Made by a program: the position numbers and the translations under genes
The notes under the pieces: model-generated
Database searches by the model: none
The model's input: only the letters and a program-made list of their open reading frames with translations
Told to the model about the DNA's origin: nothing
Shown: in pieces, positions 9,888 to 17,166 of the stretch
Layout of the letters: each line of letters opens with the position of its first letter
Numbering within the stretch: the first letter of the stretch is position 1
Assembly (NCBI GenBank): GCA_028818755.1
Contig: JAPPNF010000012.1
Span: 1-54,255, forward strand
Direction of reading: 5' to 3'
Length of the DNA: 54,255 bases
Source of the DNA: Deltaproteobacteria bacterium
GTDB lineage: Bacteria > Desulfobacterota > Binatia > UBA9968 > JAJDTQ01

Positions 9888-9983
9888 CCCTCACCCCAGC
9901 CCTCTCCCAAAGGGAGAGGGGGACTATGGCTGTCGACGTTGTGGCCGGAGCCCTCACCCCAGCCCTCTCCCAAAGGGAGAGGG
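9888..9983. repeat. 96-bp composite direct repeat, copy B
   Basis: This is the second copy of the block at 3715-3810, in the same orientation and matching at 90 of 96 positions. It contains the same linker (gactatggctgtcgacgttg) between two palindromic units. The pair brackets the whole Yej operon. Confidence 0.85.
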
Positions 9984-10041
9984 AGTCGGAGAGCACCAAG
10001 CCCAAACTACAATATGCTGGCCGTCAGAGGCCATTGCAAGA

Positions 10042-11151
10042 TCACAGCAATTCGACGTTGGCGCGGGGGACGATGACGAGGTCGCCGTTGGCGAGCCGGG
10101 CTTCCAGGACGCGGGCGCGGGCGCCGGTGGCGATGGCCCGGGGTTCCGCGGGCAGCGCGACGACCTCGGCGGCGGCGCCGAAGTGGGGGTCCCGGATGAT
10201 GCGTACGGACGCGCCGACTCGCAGCCCGGCCGCCGGGTCCCGCTCCACGGAGCCGGCGTCCTCCCGGGCGACGATGATCTCCGGGCGCACGGCGCCCGCA
10301 CGCACCTGGGTGGCGCCGTTGATGGAGGCGGCGCGCCCTTCGAGGCTCCGGAACAGGGCGTGGGTGCGCTCGGCCAGCGGCAGCCAGCCGAAGCCCTCGG
10401 TGACGATGACGGTCATGGGGACTTCCTCGTGGCCGGTGACGGCCATGCCGAGGTCGTACCCGAGGTAGCCGGTCAGCGCGTAGTCGTCGATGGACCCCAC
10501 GATCAGGCCCGCCGCCCCGGTGTCGGCGGCCTGCAGCAGGGCTTCCAGGGTCGGCCGGGTGCCGCCCACGAGCACCTGCCCCTCGGCGTCGGAAGGGATT
10601 TTTGCCGGACCCAGAAGGGTATCGGGACCGCCCTCGACCATCCGGATGGTACCGTAGCGCTCACCGCCGACCCCGAAGATCCCCTGGATGAAGGCTCCAC
10701 GGCTCTCGACGGTCACGGACTTGCCGGGGTCTGTGTCCACCACCGTGCCCTGCACGTAGGCCCGCAGCTCGATGGCATGGGGCTCCAACCGCACTCCCAC
10801 GTGCCCGGTGCGCCGGGATACGAACTCCACGGTTCCGTCCACGGGCGCCTGGTAGCGCGACCGGAACAGCCCGAAGAGGCCCACGTGCTCGCACAACAGG
10901 TCGCCCGCGGCGACGGCGTCGCCTTCGTCCGCCTTGAGGCCCTTGACGGCCTCGAAGGGCTCGATTCCCAGAGTCTCCGGAATCCGCAGGATCTGCAGGT
11001 CGCCCGGCAGTTCGGCCCGCGCCACGACAACGTCCGGGGTCACGGCATCGCCGCGCTCGCACAGGATCCGGCCGGGCACCGGAAGCTCGCGCGTCTTGCG
11101 CACCACCGTGCCGGCCAGCACCTGAAGCGCGGGTGTCAACGCCTGGGTCAT
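10042..11151 (-). CDS. Protein of unknown function with barrel-sandwich-like and KOW-like segments, last gene of the MutL/DUF6754 operon
   Basis: A 369-residue soluble protein, with no signal or membrane segment seen. Residues about 60-130 (GDAVAAGDLLCEHVGL..., APVDGTVEFVSRRTGHVGVR) resemble a biotinyl/lipoyl-type barrel-sandwich fold, without the MKM or DKA lysine site. The C-terminal 60 residues (VGASVRIIRDPHFGAAAEVV..., LANGDLVIVPRANVELL) resemble a KOW/SH3-like barrel as in NusG-type proteins. The middle has a glycine-rich IVGSIDDYALTGYLGYDLG region. Its ATG overlaps the stop of the GlmL-like gene (ATGA at 11148-11151), implying coupled translation and a joint role. A much longer reading of this frame (to 12195) is only the shadow of the ATPase gene. 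The domain assignments are pattern-based and tentative. Confidence 0.75.
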   Translation of the reverse strand: MTQALTPALQVLAGTVVRKTRELPVPGRILCERGDAVTPDVVVARAELPGDLQILRIPETLGIEPFEAVKGLKADEGDAVAAGDLLCEHVGLFGLFRSRYQAPVDGTVEFVSRRTGHVGVRLEPHAIELRAYVQGTVVDTDPGKSVTVESRGAFIQGIFGVGGERYGTIRMVEGGPDTLLGPAKIPSDAEGQVLVGGTRPTLEALLQAADTGAAGLIVGSIDDYALTGYLGYDLGMAVTGHEEVPMTVIVTEGFGWLPLAERTHALFRSLEGRAASINGATQVRAGAVRPEIIVAREDAGSVERDPAAGLRVGASVRIIRDPHFGAAAEVVALPAEPRAIATGARARVLEARLANGDLVIVPRANVELL

Positions 11152-12986
11152 GATACCGCCAGCCCCAGTTCCGCCATCACGGCGTCGCGTTCCACGATCT
11201 GCTCCTCCGTGGAGGCCGGAGTCCGCAGCGGGCGGTTGCGGCCGTCCAGGACCACGCCGCAAAGCCCGGCGGTGAGTTCCCGTTCCAGGGTCGCGCCGGC
11301 ACCCGCGCCCACGTCGATGCTCCTGCCCGCGGGCTCGACGGTGAGGCGCACGGCGGCGCCGGGTTCCAGCTCGATGTGGCCGACCCTGCCGGCGGTAATG
11401 GTTCCCGCGGATCTGCCGTCCACGGAAACGTGCGCCAGCACCGACTCGGCCGGACGCTTGCGCGGGAATACGGGAACCACGGCATGGGCTACGCTCACGA
11501 GACAGTCGTGCAGGAAGATCTCCCGGGCGGCGTCGGGATGGACCGAGGCGAGGACTCCCAGGTGCGGCATCATGAAGATGGAGTCCACGGCGATCTGCGT
11601 GAAGCCTTGCAGCTCGAAGCCCTCCAGGATCATGAGCGCGGCGCTCATGCGGTCCGGGGCGTGGCTCAGGACGCCGCCGGAGCCGATGACCAGGTCGAGG
11701 CGCATCATGTCCACCAGGTCCGCGCGGCTCGCGGTCTGCGAAAAGATGTCGGCGATGCCGCGCTGCTGCTGCACGCCGCTGAGCCCCACCGCCAGGGAGC
11801 GGTGATGGAAGAGCGCCAGGCGCAGCGCCTCCCGGCATACCGCCTGTTCCAGCCACAAGTCCTCCAGCGTTTGCGGGATCGAGGTCGGCCGGATCATCTT
11901 GTTGCGCAACCGGTCGCGGAGCGCCGGCGGCTCTATCTCGTACGGCAGCCAACGCCGGATGGACTCCACTCCCGCCTCGATGAGGACGTTGGCCACCGAG
12001 TAGCTCATGCCCAGGTTGGCGCTCACCGTGCGGTTGAACACGGGCTCGCCCCGGCGGTTCTCGAAGACGCTGAAGACGTCGGTGGTGGCGCCGCCGATGT
12101 CGACGCACAGCACCGCCTGGCCGGCGGCCTCGGCGTAGTCGCGCACCATGTCGCCCACGGCCGCGGGCGTGGGCATCACCGGCACCGGCGTCCACCGCAG
12201 GAGCTTGTCATACCCCGGCGAGTGGCTCATGACGTGGGCGAGGAAGAACTCGTGGATGGCTTCCCGCGCGGGCGAGAGATTCTCCGCTTCCAGGGTCGGG
12301 CGGACGTTGTCCACCACCGCCACCTGCGCGGTCTTTTCGAGTATGCGCCGGACGTCTTCGGTGGCGTCGCTGTTGCCGGCGTATATCACCGGAAGGCGCA
12401 GCGAATCGCCGAACCGGGGCCGCGGCGAGGCCGCCACCAGGGTCTCGGCCATCTCCACGACGTGCTCCTGGGAGCCGCCGTCGACGCCGCCGGTCAGCAG
12501 CACGATGTCCGGTCGCAGGTGGCGCAGCCGCTGGATGCGCTCGTGGTCCTCGCGGCCGTCGTCGGCGGAGATGGCGTCCATCACGATGGCGCCGGCGCTC
12601 AGGGCCGCCCGCTCCGCGGATTCCGCGCTCATCTGCCGCACCACGCCCGCCACCGTCATCTGCAACCCGCCGCCGGCGGAGCTGGTGGAGAGATAGAGGT
12701 CGATGCCGCGCGCGGCGTCGTCGGAGGATTCGACAAACAGGGCCGCGCCGTCCCGAGCCCCATCCGGCGCCAGGATTGCATGGCCGCTCACCTCCTCGAC
12801 CTCGGCGAAGGCGTTCAGCGCTCCCGCCGTCACGTCCGCCACCGGCTGCTCCACGGTGGTGGGAGCCTCGCCCCGATACGTCTGGCGCCAGCCCTCGGCG
12901 GTCTTCTGGAACAGCAGCGCCTTGGTGGTCGTGGAGCCGCAGTCGGTGACCAGGACGGTCCGGAGCGTTGCGGGATCGGTCTTCAT
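11148..12986 (-). CDS. GlmL/MutL-like ASKHA ATPase (glutamate mutase L family), not DNA-repair MutL
   Basis: A 612-residue ASKHA-fold ATPase of the GlmL/MutL family. It has the phosphate-1 motif TDCGSTTTKALL (about residues 13-24), the phosphate-2 motif CVDIGGATTDVFSVF (about 290-305) and an adenosine-type GSGGVLSHA near 430-440. Known GlmL accompanies B12-dependent glutamate mutase, probably as a chaperone or reactivase. It is about 460 residues long, so this protein carries an extra C-terminal region of roughly 150 residues. No mutase subunits are encoded in the window. The gene overlaps both neighbours by 4 bp (ATGA at 12983-12986 and 11148-11151), and five of the seven operon products sit upstream as small or membrane proteins. 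An ATP-driven role in that membrane system is inferred. Confidence 0.85.
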   Translation of the reverse strand: MKTDPATLRTVLVTDCGSTTTKALLFQKTAEGWRQTYRGEAPTTVEQPVADVTAGALNAFAEVEEVSGHAILAPDGARDGAALFVESSDDAARGIDLYLSTSSAGGGLQMTVAGVVRQMSAESAERAALSAGAIVMDAISADDGREDHERIQRLRHLRPDIVLLTGGVDGGSQEHVVEMAETLVAASPRPRFGDSLRLPVIYAGNSDATEDVRRILEKTAQVAVVDNVRPTLEAENLSPAREAIHEFFLAHVMSHSPGYDKLLRWTPVPVMPTPAAVGDMVRDYAEAAGQAVLCVDIGGATTDVFSVFENRRGEPVFNRTVSANLGMSYSVANVLIEAGVESIRRWLPYEIEPPALRDRLRNKMIRPTSIPQTLEDLWLEQAVCREALRLALFHHRSLAVGLSGVQQQRGIADIFSQTASRADLVDMMRLDLVIGSGGVLSHAPDRMSAALMILEGFELQGFTQIAVDSIFMMPHLGVLASVHPDAAREIFLHDCLVSVAHAVVPVFPRKRPAESVLAHVSVDGRSAGTITAGRVGHIELEPGAAVRLTVEPAGRSIDVGAGAGATLERELTAGLCGVVLDGRNRPLRTPASTEEQIVERDAVMAELGLAVS

Positions 12987-13693
12987 GCAACCAGGTTGGC
13001 CACCGTGCCGTACCAGTCGATGAGCAGGAACTGGACGCGCTCCACCAGCAGCGCGGTGCGCGCCATCACCGTGGAGCCGAAGAAGGCGCCGAAGCACACC
13101 ATCAGGAGCCAGCGGCCGGAGAGGGAGAAGCCGTTGGCCGCCCGGTTCCCGTGCCGGAAAGAGAAGAAGAAGTAGTACATGACCGCCAGCAGCGTGAAGA
13201 TGAAGAACGCGTTCTCCAGGCTGGGCCCCCAAGCCAGGGCGCCGTCCGTGAACACCGCCAGGGGCCGGAAGCTGCTCGCCACCTGGGGCATGATCTGGTT
13301 GAAGAACCCCTTGAAGGCGAGTCCGCCGCTCATGCCCAGGGAGAAGCCGATCACCAGCTTGGCCAGCCACCCGTACCGTTGCGAGTAGATGAAGTAGTAG
13401 AGGAGGCCGAACAGCATGGGCAGCAGGTAGAGCAGAAGGCGCGGGTCGTACTCGTGGGAGAGGCTGCCGTCGGGATAGGTGACGATGTCCAGGCCGAGCA
13501 TGGGCACCAGCACCTTCGGCCAGAGGAAGTTCTTGATGCCCAGCACGAGGCCGAAGCCCGCGGCGATGCCGATGAAGAGGTGCTCGAACAGGCGGAAGAA
13601 CGGGTTCTCCCTGATCAGGAAGCTGAAGATCGCCAGCGTCCCGATGCCTCCCAGGAGCACGGTGGCCGCGTGCCAGGTGTCCAGGCTCGTCAT
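12983..13693 (-). CDS. Polytopic membrane protein of the MutL/DUF6754 operon
   Basis: A 236-residue membrane protein with about six to seven hydrophobic segments, for example ATVLLGGIGTLAIFSFLI, LFIGIAAGFGLVLGI, LLLYLLPMLFGLLYYFIYS, AFFIFTLLAVMYYFFF and WLLMVCFGAFFGSTVM. No known family motif was recognised. Start ATG 13693 and stop TGA each overlap a neighbour by 4 bp (ATGA), which ties it to the upstream membrane protein and the downstream GlmL-like ATPase. A longer reading to 13948 would only cover the end of the upstream gene. Confidence 0.75.
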   Translation of the reverse strand: MTSLDTWHAATVLLGGIGTLAIFSFLIRENPFFRLFEHLFIGIAAGFGLVLGIKNFLWPKVLVPMLGLDIVTYPDGSLSHEYDPRLLLYLLPMLFGLLYYFIYSQRYGWLAKLVIGFSLGMSGGLAFKGFFNQIMPQVASSFRPLAVFTDGALAWGPSLENAFFIFTLLAVMYYFFFSFRHGNRAANGFSLSGRWLLMVCFGAFFGSTVMARTALLVERVQFLLIDWYGTVANLVA

Positions 13694-14658
13694 GGCTCGA
13701 CGTCCCGTCCGTGTCCTTTCGCCTGTCTGGATTCTCCCTCTCGTCCCGACCCCTCCCCCCGTTCGTCCTGAGCGTAGCGAAGCGAAGTCGAAGGACGCGA
13801 ACCGCGAGGACGCAGCAGACCGGCCAGGTTGCCCAGCACGATGAAGGCGATGACCACGAGCTGGGCCACTCCCAGGCCGGTGTTGAGCATCAGCGATTCG
13901 TCCACCGGCCGTTCGGGGTAGCGTTGCCGCAGCATCTCGGAGTACCATGCCGCCCCCGCCAGCCCGCCCAGCAGCCCCTGGATCTGCCCCGAGTCGAGGT
14001 AGATGAACGCCTCCGGGATGGTGATGGAGGTGCAGCCGTGGCCGAACGCCGGCGTGTAGTCCTTGCTGGTGAAGTACTGGACGTAGTTGTCGAAGACCCC
14101 CACCAGCCCCGTGAACTCGGCGAGGAAGGCGATTTGCCGCAGGGTGCGCAGCCCGCTGAAGGCGGGCAGCTCGGATATGCGGTTGCCGCGGGCGTCCTTC
14201 TCGAACAGCTCGGCCAGGTTCTCGGACTTGGGGATGGCCTGGATGAGGACGCCGGCCCCCGGCCGGTAGCCGAGGTTGATCCAGTCGCGGCCGTATTCCC
14301 AGGTCTCGCCCGGGTGCTCGCGCTCGAGCTGCCGCGCGACTTCCTCGGGAACCGATTTGAGAAACGGCTCGGCCAGGTAGTAGAGCGAGAACAGGATCAC
14401 CGGGATGCGCTTGCGCATCAGATGCTCGACCACCGCGCGCGCCTGGGGCTGGTTCTCGCCCTTGGTGCTGGGGCCGAAATCCATCGCCACGAAGGCATAC
14501 CGGCCGGGGGCGGCCTCGATGCCCTCCACCACCTCGAAGAACCGTTCGGCGTCGTTCATGCGGGCGGGCTGCACCGTGTACTGGGTGAGGATGGGCACGC
14601 TCAGGGCGAGGAATACCAGCAGGTAGATCCAGCGGCGGTCCAGCCGAGCGAGGTTCAC
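13690..14658 (-). CDS. Bitopic membrane protein with large extracytoplasmic domain, MutL/DUF6754 operon
   Basis: A 322-residue protein starting at GTG 14658, 2 bp after the stop of the preceding gene. It has an N-terminal helix (WIYLLVFLALSVPIL, about residues 10-25), a domain of about 230 residues containing RYAFVAMDFGPSTKGENQPQ and YFTSKDYTPAFGHGCTSITI, then a C-terminal helix (VVIAFIVLGNLAGLL, about 267-283). No family was recognised. The ~37-residue polar tail after LLRPR partly comes from a palindromic repeat at 13764-13797 (RPSTSLRYAQDERG), so the ancestral protein probably ended earlier. The stop overlaps the next start as ATGA (13690-13693). Confidence 0.75.
   Translation of the reverse strand: MNLARLDRRWIYLLVFLALSVPILTQYTVQPARMNDAERFFEVVEGIEAAPGRYAFVAMDFGPSTKGENQPQARAVVEHLMRKRIPVILFSLYYLAEPFLKSVPEEVARQLEREHPGETWEYGRDWINLGYRPGAGVLIQAIPKSENLAELFEKDARGNRISELPAFSGLRTLRQIAFLAEFTGLVGVFDNYVQYFTSKDYTPAFGHGCTSITIPEAFIYLDSGQIQGLLGGLAGAAWYSEMLRQRYPERPVDESLMLNTGLGVAQLVVIAFIVLGNLAGLLRPRGSRPSTSLRYAQDERGEGSGREGESRQAKGHGRDVEP
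13764..13797. repeat. Dispersed CGTCCT...AGGACG palindromic repeat inside a coding tail
   Basis: The sequence CGTCCTGAGCGTAGCGAAG.. ..TCGAAGGACG is a dyad-bearing dispersed repeat of a type common in environmental genomes. It is read as the peptide RPSTSLRYAQDERG on the minus strand within the C-terminal tail of the operon's bitopic membrane protein. Confidence 0.65.
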
Positions 14659-14660
14659 GG

Positions 14661-15701
14661 CTACGACCCCTCCCCGTCGAAGGATTCCGATTCGATGGAG
14701 AACCACATGCGGAACGCCATCACCAGCCCCGCCACGCCGGCGCCGATGGTGATGGCGCGGAACGCCGCGGAGTTGGGGACCTCCAGGAGCCACAGCCTGA
14801 CGTCCGGCAGGCCCGACCAGATCCACACGCCGAAGGGAATCTGTCCGAGCATGACGAGCACGGCCGCGATCATCATCAGCGAGGACTCGGCCGAGCGCAC
14901 CCTGAAGGCGCGGTAGGCCGCGGCCGCGATGTAGAAACCGAGGAGCGAGAACATGGCCGACCCCAGCGATACGAACAAACCCTCGAAGAGCAGCCGGTAG
15001 ACATGCTTCGGCGTGGAGTATTCGTATTCGAGGTTGCGGAGGTTGCGCCAGGAGTCGGCGACGCCCCTCAGCGCCCTCGCCGCGGCGGTGTTGGGGGCCA
15101 GGTCCGCGCCCGTCGCGGTTACCGTCTCGAGGGCGGCGCGGACGGCGCCGGCGCCGGCGCCCGCCTCCGCCAGGTATCTCCGGGCCAGTCCCCGGTCGAT
15201 GCTCCCGGCGCCGAAGCGGTCGAGATCGAAACCCTGGCTCTCGCTTTCGACGCGCGCCAGCACGCGCTCCGCCGCCTCTCGCAACGCACGGTTGCGTTCC
15301 GCCACGGGCAGCACGCCTTCCACCCGCTGCTCGCGGTCCGACCGGATGCGCTCGGCGAAATCCGCCAGCCGGGTGATCTCCGCCACCTCCTCGGCCACCC
15401 GGCGGGTGCCGGACCAGTCGTTGTAGGTGACCACGATCATGATCGCCAGGCCGGTGAGGAGCGCGGCGCTGTAGACCCATTCCCTGCGCCGGAAGACGAT
15501 CCGCGAGCCGTGCTGCATCAGCAGGTTGATGAGCCCCAGCCCCGCGGCCATGGCCCCGACGGTGATGAAGCCGTTGGATATCTGGTCGTGGTAGGCGTCG
15601 ATCTTCACCCCGAACAAGGCGCCCGGGAGCACGAACTCCAGGAAGAAGTAGACCCCGCCGAGGAAGGTGACGATCTTGATGAGCCCCGTCCGGACGTTCA
15701 C
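14661..15701 (-). CDS. Six-helix membrane protein with central helical domain, MutL/DUF6754 operon
   Basis: A 346-residue protein starting at GTG 15701, which overlaps the previous stop as GTGA. Three hydrophobic segments at the N-terminus (about residues 8-35, 42-62, 76-94) are followed by a charged helical domain (about 100-230, with RVAEEVAEITRLADFAERI and LREAAERVLARVE) and three more segments (LFVSLGSAMFSLLGFYIAAA, MMIAAVLVMLGQIPFGVWIW, ITIGAGVAGLVMAFRMWF). The family is not recognised. The central domain could be a coiled-coil sensor or assembly part placed on one side of the membrane. Confidence 0.75.
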   Translation of the reverse strand: MNVRTGLIKIVTFLGGVYFFLEFVLPGALFGVKIDAYHDQISNGFITVGAMAAGLGLINLLMQHGSRIVFRRREWVYSAALLTGLAIMIVVTYNDWSGTRRVAEEVAEITRLADFAERIRSDREQRVEGVLPVAERNRALREAAERVLARVESESQGFDLDRFGAGSIDRGLARRYLAEAGAGAGAVRAALETVTATGADLAPNTAAARALRGVADSWRNLRNLEYEYSTPKHVYRLLFEGLFVSLGSAMFSLLGFYIAAAAYRAFRVRSAESSLMMIAAVLVMLGQIPFGVWIWSGLPDVRLWLLEVPNSAAFRAITIGAGVAGLVMAFRMWFSIESESFDGEGS

Positions 15702-16507
15702 GGGCCCAGACTCCAGCCGAGGTGCAGCAGCGCGTCCAGGTTGGTGAGATTGAGCTCCGGCCAGACCGAATTCGCCGTGGCGATGCCCACCCCGGCCACG
15801 ATCATGAGCAAGAGGAAGAGCTTGGCGCGGTCCTGACCGTAGAGGCTGCCGAGCTGGATAGGCTCACGGGTGAGATAGGCCGAGGCCGCGAACAGCTCCT
15901 CACCGATGAGGGTGTAGTCGCAGGAAGCGATGAAGAACGCCACCTGCTCGGGACTCACCGAGGCCCCCACCTGCATGGCCCCCGCCTGCTGGCCCGCCTC
16001 CGCCAGGATCAGCGACTCGGCGGCGAAATGGCCGAAGAGAAAGGCCCCGGCCACCCGCTCCCGCTGCACCAGGCCGATGTAGCCCGCCGCGAAGGCGAAC
16101 TGCTCCTCGGACAGGAAGCGGATGTTGCGCGGGTCGAACTGGGCCGACCGCCCCTCGGCGCGGTAGGCGTCCCGCAGCACGTCCTCGGCGATGGCCATGA
16201 CCTCGGGGTTGTTCTGCGGCAGCAGCAGGCGCGACTTGTACCGCGCCGCCTTCCGCGCCACGTAGTAGAGCACCCCGAGGCAGGCGTACAGCACCGGGCT
16301 CACGTTGGTGATGCCGGTGCAGAAGGAGAGGGGCCGCCCCAACTCCGCCGATCGGCCGGCGGCCTCGTCGACGGCGTCCACTCCGGCCAAGCGCCGCACG
16401 TACAGATCCCGCCGTCGCCGCGCCACGCGGATGTAGTAGAGCACCGGGCCGATCATCAGCGCCATGATCACCAGCACGCCGGGGGTGGCGTTCTCGAAGC
16501 CGGGCAT
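15698..16507 (-). CDS. DUF6754-type membrane protein, MutL/DUF6754 operon
   Basis: A 269-residue protein resembling the DUF6754 family. It has an N-terminal helix (VLVIMALMIGPVLYYIRVARRRRDLYVRRLAG), a conserved-looking block (GRPLSFCTGITNVSPVLYACLGVLYYVA) and a soluble middle with FLSEEQFAFAAGYIGL and FGHFAAESLILAEAGQQAGAMQVGA. A C-terminal helix (FLLLMIVAGVGIATANSVWP) follows. The function of the family is not known to me. Start and stop overlap both neighbours (ATGA at 16506-16509 and GTGA at 15698-15701), so it is the second gene of the seven-gene unit. The family name rests on recall of its pattern, not on a search. Confidence 0.75.
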   Translation of the reverse strand: MPGFENATPGVLVIMALMIGPVLYYIRVARRRRDLYVRRLAGVDAVDEAAGRSAELGRPLSFCTGITNVSPVLYACLGVLYYVARKAARYKSRLLLPQNNPEVMAIAEDVLRDAYRAEGRSAQFDPRNIRFLSEEQFAFAAGYIGLVQRERVAGAFLFGHFAAESLILAEAGQQAGAMQVGASVSPEQVAFFIASCDYTLIGEELFAASAYLTREPIQLGSLYGQDRAKLFLLLMIVAGVGIATANSVWPELNLTNLDALLHLGWSLGP

Positions 16508-16785
16508 CAGCGTTCTCCGCCTTCCGCGAGTTCCTCGATGCGCCGGATCAAGCGCTCGACGTTGTCGCGCGACTGCAGGAATGCCGGCAGCTCCCGCGCT
16601 CTTGCTCCGAACAGCGGCAGCATCATCGGCAAGCTCATCACGGCCGCCGTATGGAACAGCGAAGTCAGCGGCTTGTGGGCTTCGAGGAAAAGAATGGCCG
16701 GCACCGTCATGCGGCGGGCGTGCACGGCGGCGGCCAACTGCTCGATGAGCGCGTCCGTATTCCGGGTGTGGTCAGGCGCTTCCAT
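16507..16785 (-). CDS. Small protein opening the MutL/DUF6754 operon
   Basis: A 92-residue protein with a helical N-terminus (NTDALIEQLAAAVHARRM), a moderately hydrophobic middle (TVPAILFLEAHKPLTSLFHTAAVMSLPMMLPLFG) and a charged C-terminal helix (NVERLIRRIEELAEGGER). The middle could be a membrane helix or amphipathic hairpin; no family was recognised. It overlaps the DUF6754 gene by 4 bp. The left end of MITE copy 2 lies only 3 bp upstream of its ATG, so its leader and any ribosome binding site come from the MITE. The native promoter may have been displaced. Confidence 0.7.
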   Translation of the reverse strand: MEAPDHTRNTDALIEQLAAAVHARRMTVPAILFLEAHKPLTSLFHTAAVMSLPMMLPLFGARARELPAFLQSRDNVERLIRRIEELAEGGER

Positions 16786-16788
16786 GGC

Positions 16789-16971
16789 TAGTGTCCTGTC
16801 CGGTTAGTTCGCATAATAATCTGCGGGTCTTTTTCGCCGTCGGCTGCGTTGCTCTTCCTCGCGTGGTGCCCGCCCTGGGGCGACCTGCGGTCGCCCCCAC
16901 TCGTCATCGCGCCTTGCCGACAACGAAAATCCTCCGCATATTATCATGCGAACTAACCGGACAGGACACTA
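16789..16971. mobile_element. MITE copy 2 (183 bp, CTAG target)
   Basis: The ends are TAGTGTCCTGTCCGG and its inverse CCGGACAGGACACTA, with CTAG at both borders (16788-16791, 16969-16972). Internal sequence matches copy 1 in inverted orientation (GGCGACC..GGTCGCC core, TCTTCCTCGCGTGGTGCCCG, CCTTGCCGAC). It lies between the divergent seven-gene operon and the DppD/DppF pair, 3 bp from the first start of the operon. Small open frames inside it are not genes. Confidence 0.9.
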
Positions 16972-17088
16972 GCGGGAGCGTGAGGCCCTGGCATCCATTC
17001 GTGAGACGGGACACCAGGGTTCGCGTCTAACAGGATTCATCCGGCCTATCAAGGAAGTCGCGGCCGGTCTGGCCGACTCCGATTTCGT

Positions 17089-17116
17089 TTGCACCCCTGC
17101 CGTTTTTTGGTACATT
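17089..17116 (+). promoter_or_regulatory. Candidate sigma-70 promoter for the DppD/DppF pair
   Basis: TTGCAC (17089-17094) and TACATT (17111-17116) are separated by 16 bases and lie 51 bp upstream of the DppD start. The match is plausible but unproven. Confidence 0.45.
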
Positions 17117-17166
17117 GCGCGCGTGCGGGTCCGATAGGCGTGTTAGGCAGGGAGCGGCCGCGGGGC

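Noticed and set aside
10042-12195. 717-codon reading of the operon's last gene
   Set aside because: The part upstream of 11151 overlaps the GlmL-like gene in another frame and has only low-complexity Arg/Ala/Gly sequence.
11148-12986. DNA mismatch repair MutL
   Set aside because: The motifs are ASKHA-type (TDCGSTTTK, VDIGGATTD), not GHKL ATPase motifs, so it belongs to the glutamate mutase MutL/GlmL family.
16791-17030. Small open frame inside MITE copy 2
   Set aside because: The same peptide-like sequence recurs in other MITE copies in broken form and has no start signals; it is repeat sequence.
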